Notes under the pieces: model-generated
The model's input: the letters and a program-made list of their open reading frames with translations, nothing else
Told to the model about the DNA's origin: nothing
The model's database searches: none
In this document: positions 46,714-55,825 of the stretch, one piece after another
How the letters are laid out: each line of letters starts with the position of its first letter
Position numbering within the stretch: position 1 is the stretch's first letter
Origin: Thalassotalea sp. G2M2-11
GTDB lineage: Bacteria > Pseudomonadota > Gammaproteobacteria > Enterobacterales > Alteromonadaceae
DNA length: 64,000 nt
NCBI RefSeq assembly: GCF_017168195.1
Contig: NZ_JADNYL010000001.1
Location: 992,001-1,056,000, forward strand
Direction: 5' to 3'
Position numbers and translations under genes: made by a program

Positions 46714-47070
46714 TTATTGATCTTGAAAATGGTGCATATATTGGCGCTGGACATGAAATAAGTGCTGGCAATGACGATAATTGCCAGCTGCAATTAAGCT
46801 TTCTTTGCTGATTATCTCATGTGCTAGCGCATATTGAACAATTCTTACCGGGTATTGGCACCAATAATTTATCGTGGCTTGTACATGACAGTCATTATTA
46901 GGTGTTAGTGCTGTTTGACCTGCTTTTAATTGTGATTGGATCGTTTTGATCACTTGAGCTTTTAATTCTTGTTCGACCTGCTTTTTAAAGCCAGTAAATT
47001 GCTTTGCTCTATAGAGTTGCCAAGCCATCCAGCTAAGCACAATAACGGCGAATACAACAAAAAATTCCAC
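46714..47070 (-). CDS. DUF2489 membrane-anchored protein
   Basis: A 118-residue protein with one N-terminal membrane helix (residues 4-20) and a cytoplasmic helical part including LKAGQTALTPNNDCHVQA and a C-terminal His-rich tail (CQHLFHVQRQYMHHFQDQ). It fits the DUF2489 family of gammaproteobacteria. The function is unknown. It is convergent with trmB, 7 bp from its stop. Confidence 0.7.
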   Translation of the reverse strand: MEFFVVFAVIVLSWMAWQLYRAKQFTGFKKQVEQELKAQVIKTIQSQLKAGQTALTPNNDCHVQATINYWCQYPVRIVQYALAHEIISKESLIAAGNYRHCQHLFHVQRQYMHHFQDQ

Positions 47071-47273
47071 ATCATTATCTCTTCAATATCAGTAGGCTTA
47101 GTGTAAGTGAACTATTCATAAAAAGGTATGTTTTTATCGTCGATTCACTCATGAAAATTAGTTTCTTCTAAGGAGAAAAAGTTTAGTTGTAACTATTTTA
47201 GTGACATATATAGTTTGTTGGACTAAATTTAATATAGTACAGAAGTTAACCAAGGAAAGATGGCTGTATTCTC

Positions 47274-48866
47274 ATGCGTGTTCTCATTTTTATCTTACTA
47301 TTATACCCCTTGCTCTGTACATCAACCGAAAACAGTAAAAATGTTACCGATGTTAATTTACAACTTAAATGGAAGCATCAATTTCAGTTTGCTGGTTATT
47401 ATGCGGCTCTAGAACAAGGATTTTATCAACAAGCTGGCTTTAATGTTACGCTATTGGAGCGTTCATCAGGCCCGACTCCTGTTGAGCAATTAGTACTGGG
47501 AAAGGCTGATTATGCTGTCGTTGGGGCTGGTGCCATTGTATATCGCGCTAACGGTGTGCCTTTGGTAGCACTTGCCGCTATTTATCAACATTCCCCTTCT
47601 GTGTTAATTAGCCATTATAAAAAAATGACTGACCTGAAAGGTCAAAAGGTTATGCTGAGTACGGGCATTATGAATGCCGAAATTAATGCCATGCTAACGA
47701 AAGCTGGCCTTGATATTACCGATCTTGATGTTATTCCCACCAATGACCCACTTAAAGGGTTTTTAACAAAGCAGTTTGCTGCCTTTAATGGCTACAATAC
47801 CAATGAACCATTCTATTTAGAGCAAGTAAACCAGCCTTTTTTTGTCTTTTCCCCTCAGGATCATAATGTCTCGTTTTATGGTGATGTGCTAGTAACCTCT
47901 GAGCGACTGCTGCAAACACACCCTGATGAAGTGGCTCGGTTTCGAGCTGCGACGATAAAAGGGTGGCAGTATGCTATTGATCATCAGGAAGAGATCGTTG
48001 ACTTAATACTTGAAAAATATAACACCCAGGATAAATCAAAACAGAGATTGATGTATGAAGCACGTGCATTAATAAAGCTGATCCATGCTGATATTGTTCC
48101 GATTGGCTATATGAGTGTAGAGCGTTGGTCGGAAATAATTAATATCTTAGAAACTGCTGGTTATATTAAATATCACCAACTTAATTTAAATAAATTTTTG
48201 TACAGTAAATATATCGAAAAAAGTGCACTAGATTGGCTAGGGGTCTACAAGGTAGAACTGTTTTTAGTTTTTGCTCTGCTTATTGGTAGCTTATTATTCG
48301 TTCATAATACTCGCTTGAAACAAATGATCCGCGAGCGAACCAAAGAAATTCGTATTGCCAAAAAGCAAGCGGAAGTTGATGCGAGAACAGATATTTTAAC
48401 TGGGCTTGCAAATAGGCGTTATTGCCTAGAAGTGATCGAGCATGATTTGTCGGTAGCAAAACGTAATGGTTTGTCATTGTCGATGATTTATATGGATATC
48501 GATTGGTTTAAGAAAATTAATGATCAGTTTGGCCATGGGGCAGGAGATGAAGCCTTGAAAAAAATGGCCAAAATTTTGAAAAAAAATGTGCGTGCTTCGG
48601 ATACGCCAGCCCGCATAGGTGGTGAAGAATTCGTGGTGATTTGTCTTGATAAAGACAAACAATCGGCTTCAATTCTGGCTGATCGTATCCGGCAGGAAGT
48701 TCAGCGCACACATATTCATTATCAAGACATCTGTTTTAACTTAACGGTAAGTTTTGGTGTTACCGCATATTCAGAAGGCGACTCGGTAGACAAACTGCTT
48801 CAGCGATCTGATCAAGCGCTTTATCGAGCTAAAGAATCTGGCAGAAATAAAGTTGTTAGTCTTTAA
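47274..48866 (+). CDS. NMT1-like periplasmic sensor with GGDEF diguanylate cyclase
   Basis: A 530-residue membrane enzyme. A signal peptide precedes an NMT1/THI5-like ligand-binding domain (residues 25-310, VNLQLKWKHQFQFAGYYAALEQGFY and GKADYAVVGAGAIVYRANG). A membrane helix (VELFLVFALLIGSLLFV), a short coiled link and a GGDEF domain with intact GGEEF (RIGGEEFVVIC) and an I-site RASD five residues before it follow. It should make c-di-GMP in response to a periplasmic pyrimidine-like or other small ligand (inference). The ribosome site is weak. It overlaps the convergent ogt by 11 bp. Confidence 0.92.
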   Translation: MRVLIFILLLYPLLCTSTENSKNVTDVNLQLKWKHQFQFAGYYAALEQGFYQQAGFNVTLLERSSGPTPVEQLVLGKADYAVVGAGAIVYRANGVPLVALAAIYQHSPSVLISHYKKMTDLKGQKVMLSTGIMNAEINAMLTKAGLDITDLDVIPTNDPLKGFLTKQFAAFNGYNTNEPFYLEQVNQPFFVFSPQDHNVSFYGDVLVTSERLLQTHPDEVARFRAATIKGWQYAIDHQEEIVDLILEKYNTQDKSKQRLMYEARALIKLIHADIVPIGYMSVERWSEIINILETAGYIKYHQLNLNKFLYSKYIEKSALDWLGVYKVELFLVFALLIGSLLFVHNTRLKQMIRERTKEIRIAKKQAEVDARTDILTGLANRRYCLEVIEHDLSVAKRNGLSLSMIYMDIDWFKKINDQFGHGAGDEALKKMAKILKKNVRASDTPARIGGEEFVVICLDKDKQSASILADRIRQEVQRTHIHYQDICFNLTVSFGVTAYSEGDSVDKLLQRSDQALYRAKESGRNKVVSL

Positions 48867-49335
48867 ATTGTACCCCTTCATGAGCAAGTAACTTAGCCTT
48901 TAACGCTAATCCTCCGGCATAACCGGTTAATTTACCATTGCTTCCTATCACTCTGTGACATGGGATAATAAGTGCAATTGGGTTTGCGCCATTGGCACTG
49001 CCCACGGCTCGCACGGCTTTTTTATTCTTAATTTGCTCAGCCAACCAAGCGTAACTTTTGGTTTCACCTTGTTTGATTGTGGTTAAGGCTTGCCATACTT
49101 TTTGTTGAAACGCTGTGCCTTGTGGAGCTAGTGGTATATCAAAGCTGTTTCTGGTTCCTGCAAAGTATTGATCTAATTGTTGATGCACGGGCTGAAAAAA
49201 AGCTGCATTTTGTTGGTACTGCTCAGGCAGCTTAATTTTAGCTTCGCCTTGTTGAAAAGCTAAGCCAGTTAAGCCTTGTTTTGTCGCCGTTAAAGCTATG
49301 TCGCCAAAAGGAGAGTGGTAAAGTGAGAAGTACAT
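48856..49335 (-). CDS. ogt: Methylated-DNA-protein-cysteine methyltransferase
   Basis: A 159-residue O6-alkylguanine-DNA alkyltransferase. The acceptor motif IIPCHRVIG, the helix-turn-helix FQQKVWQALTTIKQGET, the Tyr/Arg finger SYAWLAEQIKNKKAVRAVGSANG and the end GGLALKAKLLAHEG are all present. It removes methyl from O6-methylguanine in a suicide reaction. It lies 3 bp after the ada-alkA fusion gene in one operon, so the pair covers O6-meG and N3-methyl lesions. Confidence 0.96.
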   Translation of the reverse strand: MYFSLYHSPFGDIALTATKQGLTGLAFQQGEAKIKLPEQYQQNAAFFQPVHQQLDQYFAGTRNSFDIPLAPQGTAFQQKVWQALTTIKQGETKSYAWLAEQIKNKKAVRAVGSANGANPIALIIPCHRVIGSNGKLTGYAGGLALKAKLLAHEGVQFKD

Positions 49336-49338
49336 GGA

Positions 49339-50787
49339 TTAATCCTTTGTTGGTGGGGTATTGGGAGTAAGTGATTGCCATAGATAAATAGCGGCATAAG
49401 AGCGCCATGGTCGCCATTGTTCTGCCAATGCCAGTATTTGCTGATTTTTAGGCTTTGTCTGGTTGTCGGTTAAGGCTTTGATAATCCCTAGATCAGCACT
49501 GGGGAAGGCATCTGGCTCACTTAAGCCACGCATGGCAATATAATTTACCGTCCAAGGGCCAATACCTTTTATTTGACATAGTTGTTGCTCTAATTGCTCA
49601 AGTGATGGGTAATTTTCCATTAAATCACTATTTGATAGATAAAATGCTATCCAGCGTTGTAAGGTATCGCGTCGAGATTGAGTTAACCCTAGCCCATCAA
49701 AATCTGTATCGGCAAGCATTTTTGCCGAGGGAAAGGTTAACTGGGTATTTTCTGCTAAATCTGGATGATATTGACCGTATTTTTCACTGATGCGTTTAGC
49801 GAAGGTGGTTGCAGCTTTTACTGAAACTTGTTGACCAAGTATGGCGCGTACTGAAAATTCAAAAATATCCCAACAACCGGGTAGACGAAGGCCTGGACAT
49901 CGCTTAATTACCTGAGCTAATAATGGGTGATCATTTAGCTGTTCATGAATTAATTGCATATCGGCATCTAAATCAAACATGCGCCTAACACGGATAATCA
50001 CCTGATTGAGGTAGCTAAAATCAGACAGTGAAACGCGTAAGATCAGTGCTGATTGTTTAATTGCATGACTGAGTGAAAACCAGCCAACACAGTCGTCAAG
50101 CCTGATACTGCGTTGGTAGCTATGTTCGTCAATGTACTCCACCCCAGCAATTTGTCGGTTTCTAAAAAAACTGAGCATTAATGGCCAGTCAAAAGGGGGG
50201 CGATAAGCTAAGCTGATCTCAACTAGATTATTGTTGCTTAATTTGCTTTGTTTTCTTATCGATGAAGGTGGGCACTGATAGCAAGCTTTGATCGCTTCAT
50301 TAAAGCGTCTAACACTTTGGAAACCACTGGCAAAGCAAATATCACTGATTGATAATTGTGTGGTGGATAATAATTTACGCGCAAGTAGTAAGCGTTGCTG
50401 TTGAAAATAGGCACTGGGTGATATGCCAAAATATTGCTTGAATATGCGTTGTAATTGTCGAGGGCTCAAGTGAAACTTTTGGGCGATATCACTAATATTA
50501 TTCTGCTGGTAATCAACACTATGAATAATTTTCTTTATCTTAGGAGGTAAGTTTTTCATCGCCGCTTGCTCAGGGAAACAGCGTTTACAAGGTGAAAAAC
50601 CAGCTTGTAATGCTTGTTCTGCACTCAGATAGTATTGAACATTCTCTGGTTTTGGCGGACGAGCAGGGCAAATAGGTCGGCAAAATATGCCTGTACTTAA
50701 TACGGCAGTAAAAAATTTACCATCAAAACGGGCATCTCTACTGAGTCTTGCTGATTCACAGATTTTAGTGTTTAGGGTAAATGTCAT
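49339..50787 (-). CDS. Ada-type regulator fused to AlkA DNA glycosylase
   Basis: A 482-residue multidomain repair protein. The N-terminal Ada zinc domain (RDARFDGKFFTAVLSTGIFCRPICPARPP and FSPCKRCFPE) is followed by an AraC-type helix-turn-helix (ISDIAQKFHLSPRQLQRIFKQYF). The AlkA N-terminal domain and the HhH-GPD glycosylase come next, with KGIGPWTVNYIAMRGL and catalytic Asp in FPSADLG. The methyl-phosphotriester switch in the Ada part should make it an inducible regulator as well as a base-excision enzyme. It probably controls itself and ogt downstream. Confidence 0.95.
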   Translation of the reverse strand: MTFTLNTKICESARLSRDARFDGKFFTAVLSTGIFCRPICPARPPKPENVQYYLSAEQALQAGFSPCKRCFPEQAAMKNLPPKIKKIIHSVDYQQNNISDIAQKFHLSPRQLQRIFKQYFGISPSAYFQQQRLLLARKLLSTTQLSISDICFASGFQSVRRFNEAIKACYQCPPSSIRKQSKLSNNNLVEISLAYRPPFDWPLMLSFFRNRQIAGVEYIDEHSYQRSIRLDDCVGWFSLSHAIKQSALILRVSLSDFSYLNQVIIRVRRMFDLDADMQLIHEQLNDHPLLAQVIKRCPGLRLPGCWDIFEFSVRAILGQQVSVKAATTFAKRISEKYGQYHPDLAENTQLTFPSAKMLADTDFDGLGLTQSRRDTLQRWIAFYLSNSDLMENYPSLEQLEQQLCQIKGIGPWTVNYIAMRGLSEPDAFPSADLGIIKALTDNQTKPKNQQILALAEQWRPWRSYAAIYLWQSLTPNTPPTKD

Positions 50788-51024
50788 TAAGGGCTTAGTA
50801 ATTATTTTTAAAAGTTTAGCTTAGGGTAATTGTACTGAATTACTGGCGAAAATCGGACATCAATAGTAAAAATAATCTGAGTTAATGTTAAAAGTGAATG
50901 TTTATCTGCAATATTTTTAATATTTAAATTGATTATTTGCGTTAAATCACATCAACCAAATTTATTGAATTACTTAGCTTTTTTACTGCGGTTTTTAATA
51001 ATCACTAGGGGGTTTTTAATATTC

Positions 51025-51077
51025 CGTCAGTGTTTTTCAACTTTACGTAAGCATTAGTTGATATACATCAATATAGT
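51025..51077 (+). promoter_or_regulatory. AraC-type operator and promoter of the receptor gene
   Basis: Direct repeat CGTCAG (51025-51030) and CGTAAG (51046-51051), 21 bp apart, followed by GCATT, 16 bp and a TATAGT -10 (51072-51077). The same module precedes the cytochrome operon at 55082-55133. The AraC regulator is encoded between them. Confidence 0.65.
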
Positions 51078-51148
51078 AAACAGGCGTATAAAAATAAATC
51101 AGCAATAAAAATAATCATAATTTTAGATTCGCTCAAGGGGAAAGTAAT

Positions 51149-53794
51149 ATGTCAGATGGCAATTACAACAGCAGGTTAATATTTCAACATAGAAAAAATC
51201 GTATCGCACAAGCAATAATCTCATCACTCATACTAACGCCACTGTGGTTACATGCTGCTGAGCAAAGTAGCAATGAAGCCGAACAAGAAATAGAAGTTTT
51301 GGAAGTGACGGCACAAAAGCGGGTGCAAAATATTATGAAAGTGCCCGTTACCGTTGACAGTATCTCTAATGAAGAAATTAAACAATCCGGCTCAGTGATG
51401 CTGGCTGATATTGATAAGTTTATTCCTGGTTTTGATTTTAGCGATGGCGATGTTACCCAAGCCGGCGTGACGATGCGTGGTGTCTCTAGTCCGAACATCA
51501 GTGTTGGGGGCGATCCATCGACAGCAACTTTTTTTGATGGTGTTTATATGCCAAGAGCGGCGCAAAATGTGCTGTTCTCGGATATGCAGCGAGTGGAAGT
51601 ACTAAAAGGGCCGCAAGGTACCTTATTTGGTAAAAACGCAGCTATGGGGGTGGTAAATATGATCCCTAATGCGCCTGAAGATGACAATACTGGTTTTATT
51701 AAAGGTTCTTTTGGCACTGATAATTTACAGCGTATAGAAGGCATGTGGAATGTCGCGTTATCTGATGATGTATATCTTCGAGTCAATGGTTTAAGCAACA
51801 TGCAAGATGGCTATATTAAAAATGTTGCCAATTCAAACTTGCCGGGTAAAAAAGCCAAAGATGCAGGTCAAAAAGACCATCAAGCATTACGTGCTGCTTT
51901 AAAGTGGCAGGTGTCATCAAGTACTGATCTACAATTATCATATGATTGGGATCAGGTTGAACAAGCGCCAGGTGCTGCTATTGGTTTAAGCCCATATGCA
52001 GAAAATCCAACAGACCCTTTTGCCGATACTTTTGCCAACGATGTGGTAAACGGCAATGAAAGCCGTGATATGTCTGCCGTCACCGTTAAGTTGAATCATG
52101 AGTTTGATGACCATTGGTCAATGATGTTGATTTCAAGTAAGCGGGAATGGCAAACAACTAACCGGATTGATGAAGATGGCACACAAGATGTGACTCGTTA
52201 TTTAGATACCGATAATCAGGAAGATTCAGACATTTTTTATAATGAGTTACAAATCAATTATAATACCAACAACTTCAATTATGTTGGTGGACTGACTTAT
52301 TCTAAAGAAGATGTTCATCAAACGACTTTTATCAGTACCACGACAGATACTGCGGCACGTTTAGTGTCTGGTCAGTTAAATGATCAAATAGCAGCAGGGG
52401 TTCGACAAGAATTTGCCAACTCTGTGGGTGTCGCTCCTGAAAATGTTCCTCAAGAAACTGTTGATTATTTATTGGGCTTGTATGGTCTTCCTTTAGAGCA
52501 TATTTGGGATGCTGACCAATGGGCGACAACGTTGAATGTGATGGGCGTTGCAGGTGATATCATGAATTACCTTGCAGCCATTGGAGCGGTACCTCCTGGC
52601 ACACCATTAACAGCAGATATTGTGGCCTTAACCGGTGATGCTACCTATGATATTGTCGCTCAACAATTAGGTATTGCCGAAATTTTTGGTCCTAGTTATG
52701 CGGGACAAATGTGGTCTGAGAACTTTATCAATACGGGGGATTTCACCAGTTACGGGGTTTATTCTGATTTTGATTTTCAAATTACGGATCAATGGAATGT
52801 GTTCTTTGGATTACGTTATTCCAAAGATGAAAAAGACTTCTCATGGCAGGTATCGCAAACACAGTTTGCTCAAGTAAGACCTGGCGTAGGTAATATTTTA
52901 TTTCCTGCTCGTGAGCAACTTGAGCAGTCAAAGTCGTGGAGTAAAACCACAGGTCGTTTAGGTACGGGCTATATTATTAATGATGATCATATGGTGTTTG
53001 CTTCGATTGCTACTGGCTATAAAGCGGGCGGCTTTGATTCACTAAATTCTCCTCACAGTGAAAGTGATGGCAGTATCTTGCTTGATCCCGCAACGGGTCA
53101 GGTGCTGGATGTTTCGTTTGCACCCGAAGAATCTCTGAATTATGAAATTGGCTATAAGGGCGTATTGTTTGAAGAAATCGTCACTACGTTATCGCTATTT
53201 CATAATGTCCTAGATGATAGACAAGTTAGCAAAAACTCTAAGCCACCTGAGCAAGCACAGGCCTTACCTACCATAGTCAATGAAGATATGGTGATTGACG
53301 GTTTTGAACTGTCGATGAATTGGCAAATGACCGATACATTTTCGACCGGTTTTGTCACTGAAGTTAGAAATGTTGACGTGGAAACAGAAGCGTTTTATAA
53401 CGATGTTGGCACCTTGATCGAGGCAGGAACCGCCAAGAGCGATACTAATAGTTCTTATACGCTTGTTGCTGATTGGATGCCAGCAGTATCTGAAGGGTTC
53501 GCTATTGTGCACCTTGATTACGTTTTTCGTGAAAATGGTCGAGGCCTAGAAATTGGTAATGATGAGTGGGTTAATAGTATTCCTCATTATTTTGATGATA
53601 CTAAGCTATTAAATGCGCGTATTTCATGGATCAGTGATGATGAATCTCTAGAGATAGGTTTATGGGGTAAGAACTTATTAGACAATCGCTATCCTGGAAC
53701 GGTCGGCGGCCGAACTAAAGATGTACTTGGTACCGGTACAACTAGTGTCAATAAAGGCTTGGAAGCCGGTATTGATGTAAAGTATATGTTTTAA
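51149..53794 (+). CDS. TonB-dependent outer-membrane receptor, large
   Basis: An 881-residue receptor. AAGGGGA precedes the ATG. A signal peptide (ISSLILTPLWLHA) is followed by the TonB box region IEVLEVTAQKR and a plug with VPVTVDSISNEEIKQSG, LKGPQGTLFGKNAAMGVVNMIP. The barrel ends in VKYMF. It has long inserts around residues 395-515 that look like extracellular loops. It is the first gene of the proposed receptor/cytochrome regulon; its substrate is unknown. The regulator gene follows after a terminator. Confidence 0.92.
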   Translation: MSDGNYNSRLIFQHRKNRIAQAIISSLILTPLWLHAAEQSSNEAEQEIEVLEVTAQKRVQNIMKVPVTVDSISNEEIKQSGSVMLADIDKFIPGFDFSDGDVTQAGVTMRGVSSPNISVGGDPSTATFFDGVYMPRAAQNVLFSDMQRVEVLKGPQGTLFGKNAAMGVVNMIPNAPEDDNTGFIKGSFGTDNLQRIEGMWNVALSDDVYLRVNGLSNMQDGYIKNVANSNLPGKKAKDAGQKDHQALRAALKWQVSSSTDLQLSYDWDQVEQAPGAAIGLSPYAENPTDPFADTFANDVVNGNESRDMSAVTVKLNHEFDDHWSMMLISSKREWQTTNRIDEDGTQDVTRYLDTDNQEDSDIFYNELQINYNTNNFNYVGGLTYSKEDVHQTTFISTTTDTAARLVSGQLNDQIAAGVRQEFANSVGVAPENVPQETVDYLLGLYGLPLEHIWDADQWATTLNVMGVAGDIMNYLAAIGAVPPGTPLTADIVALTGDATYDIVAQQLGIAEIFGPSYAGQMWSENFINTGDFTSYGVYSDFDFQITDQWNVFFGLRYSKDEKDFSWQVSQTQFAQVRPGVGNILFPAREQLEQSKSWSKTTGRLGTGYIINDDHMVFASIATGYKAGGFDSLNSPHSESDGSILLDPATGQVLDVSFAPEESLNYEIGYKGVLFEEIVTTLSLFHNVLDDRQVSKNSKPPEQAQALPTIVNEDMVIDGFELSMNWQMTDTFSTGFVTEVRNVDVETEAFYNDVGTLIEAGTAKSDTNSSYTLVADWMPAVSEGFAIVHLDYVFRENGRGLEIGNDEWVNSIPHYFDDTKLLNARISWISDDESLEIGLWGKNLLDNRYPGTVGGRTKDVLGTGTTSVNKGLEAGIDVKYMF

Positions 53795-53817
53795 CTCATG
53801 CTGTTGTCACCTTTATT

Positions 53818-53850
53818 AAGCTTAACAGTGCAAGCTGTTAAGCTTTTTTT
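53818..53850 (+). terminator. Terminator of the receptor gene
   Basis: AAGCTTAACAG and CTGTTAAGCTT form an 11-bp stem, followed by T's. Very strong. Confidence 0.9.
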
Positions 53851-53899
53851 ATCTTAATGATTTTCTCTACTTGGTATAATGTGATATTGCGTTTAGTAT

Positions 53900-54994
53900 A
53901 TGACGCACATAATAATACTGATTAGTTTACTCTCCATTATGGCTGAATTTTTTTACCATTTTGCTTTTGCTCAAATGTCGCTTTGCGTCTTATTATTATT
54001 TCCTTATCGAAAAAAAAATACGGCTATTCCTCTTTTTATCTTATTAATGATATGTAGCGGTAGTTATATCCTTAGTGATACCTTTACTTCCATTGGCACG
54101 CACTCTGTATTGTGGTGGCTTGGGCATCTTGGTGGTAATGCGCTACCAGGGGTGTTTTGGTTAGTCAGTTTGAGTGTGTTTGGCGGGCATACCGAATTAA
54201 AGAGATGGCAATATGCTTTGGCATCATTAACTTTATTTGTGCCATTGTTGAGTCAGGTTATTGAACTGCTTTTCTCCATTGAACTCATTAACTATCCTGC
54301 GATTTATGGCTTGTTTACTTACGGGGCTTTATTACTTGAATTAGTGCTGATTTCACATGCGTTGGTGATTTCTTTTTGTCAGTGGCGAGATGATCTCGTA
54401 CAAGAGCGCCGTTATTTACGTGGCGCAGTGATCACCATTGCTTCTATTTATATTATTTTAGTGATCGTTTTAGAAACGCTGTTTAATATTCAGTGGCAAT
54501 GGCTTGAATTGGCGAAAAGTGCTTTATTAGTAACGTTAGTAACAGGGATTAACTTTTTCTTATTTCAATTAAATGAATCAAGTTTATTTGAAACAGTAAC
54601 GGTAAATGATAATCAGGGTATCTCGCAGTCTCAATCTACAAAGTCATCAAAAGAAGTGGTTCAAATTCTTAACTCTATGGAGCAAGATAAATTATATCAG
54701 CAAGAAGGGATGACCATCTCAAGCTTGGCAAAGCATCTTGGTATTCACGAATACAAATTGCGTAATTTAATTAATGGTGAATTAAATTATCGTAATTTTA
54801 ATGACTTTCTTAATCATTACCGTATTAAAGAAGTGACTCATTTTTTAAATGATCCTGCTTTTCAAAATACACCAGTATTAACTTTAGCGTTAGAAAGTGG
54901 TTTTCGTAGTTTAAGCTCATTCAATAAGGCATTTAAAGCCACACATAATATGACACCAACAGAGTATAGAAAAAAACATTTAATGAAAAAATAA
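53900..54994 (+). CDS. AraC-family regulator with membrane-embedded sensor domain
   Basis: A 364-residue protein. The first 225 residues hold about six to seven hydrophobic helices, then a cytoplasmic C-terminal AraC DNA-binding domain (MTISSLAKHLGIHEYKLRNLING and TLALESGFRSLSSFNKAFKATHNMTPTEYRK). Such membrane AraC regulators are uncommon among AraC proteins but widespread in Alteromonadales. It may sense a ligand in the inner membrane or periplasm. It lies between the receptor and cytochrome genes, and matching operators are found upstream of both. The start at 53900 has no clear ribosome site; an ATG at 53939 is possible. Confidence 0.88.
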   Translation: MTHIIILISLLSIMAEFFYHFAFAQMSLCVLLLFPYRKKNTAIPLFILLMICSGSYILSDTFTSIGTHSVLWWLGHLGGNALPGVFWLVSLSVFGGHTELKRWQYALASLTLFVPLLSQVIELLFSIELINYPAIYGLFTYGALLLELVLISHALVISFCQWRDDLVQERRYLRGAVITIASIYIILVIVLETLFNIQWQWLELAKSALLVTLVTGINFFLFQLNESSLFETVTVNDNQGISQSQSTKSSKEVVQILNSMEQDKLYQQEGMTISSLAKHLGIHEYKLRNLINGELNYRNFNDFLNHYRIKEVTHFLNDPAFQNTPVLTLALESGFRSLSSFNKAFKATHNMTPTEYRKKHLMKK

Positions 54995-55081
54995 CTTAAA
55001 TAATTTTAACTTGTTGTTTTCTATCTGTAATTCCTATTTTTATACTGGTTTAATTTTAAAAAAACATCCAGTTTTAGAATC

Positions 55082-55133
55082 CGTCAGCTTTATTTGATAA
55101 TTCGTCAGCATTTAATCTTCAGCACGATATAGT
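55082..55133 (+). promoter_or_regulatory. AraC-type operator and promoter of the cytochrome operon
   Basis: Direct repeat CGTCAG (55082-55087) and CGTCAG (55103-55108), 21 bp apart, followed by GCATT, 15 bp and a TATAGT -10 (55128-55133). It is nearly identical in layout to the module upstream of the receptor gene at 51025-51077. Confidence 0.7.
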
Positions 55134-55176
55134 GGAGTCAGCGATTAGTTGATGAATGCAAGAAACGGCGGATGAT

Positions 55177-55815
55177 ATGAAGTTAGCAACAAGGCAATTT
55201 GTTACTCGGGTAACCAGTTTAATATGTGGTGCGTTAATAATAACTGTTAGCCATATTGCTTATGCGGACAAAGCTCCGCAATCTTTTCAACAATGTGTTG
55301 CTTGTCATGGTGACAAAGGCCAAGGCAATCCACAATTAAATGCCCCAGTTATTGCGGGCTTATCTGCAAGTTATACCACTCGCCAATTAAAACATTTTGC
55401 TACTGGCATTCGTGGCAATAAACCCGCTGATAGTTTTGGTCAACAAATGGTGGCAGTTAGTCAGCAATTAGACTTTGAACAAGAAGTTCCTGCACTTAGT
55501 CAGTATTTAGCTAAGCTCTCCCCACAGACAACACAAACATCAAGCGGTGATTTAATGAATGGTAGTCGTTATTTTCAAGCAAAATGTGGAGCCTGTCATG
55601 GTGGTCAAGCACAAGGAAATGAAGCATTTAATGCGCCCAAACTAGCAGGGCAAAACTTGGCATATTTAAAACGTCAAATGAATAATTTTGTCAGCGGGGT
55701 GAGAGGCTCGCACGCAGAAGATAAACTGGGTCGACAAATGGCTATGATGGCGAAAACTACAACAGGTAAAGAGCTTGATGATATTTTGCATTACATTGCG
55801 ACGCAATCAAAGTAG
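55177..55815 (+). CDS. Tandem-domain cytochrome c (c4-like)
   Basis: A 212-residue secreted diheme cytochrome. A signal peptide ends near YADKAPQ. Two repeated class I domains each start with a heme site (CVACHGDKGQGN and CGACHGGQAQGN) and contain RQLKHFATGIRG / RQMNNFVSGVRG, so it is a duplication as in cytochrome c4. The ATG at 55156 is an alternative start. It is the first gene of a three-gene redox operon behind an AraC-type promoter and probably passes electrons between the MauG-like enzyme and a terminal oxidase (inference). Confidence 0.9.
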   Translation: MKLATRQFVTRVTSLICGALIITVSHIAYADKAPQSFQQCVACHGDKGQGNPQLNAPVIAGLSASYTTRQLKHFATGIRGNKPADSFGQQMVAVSQQLDFEQEVPALSQYLAKLSPQTTQTSSGDLMNGSRYFQAKCGACHGGQAQGNEAFNAPKLAGQNLAYLKRQMNNFVSGVRGSHAEDKLGRQMAMMAKTTTGKELDDILHYIATQSK

Positions 55816-55825
55816 GTAGTCAAGT

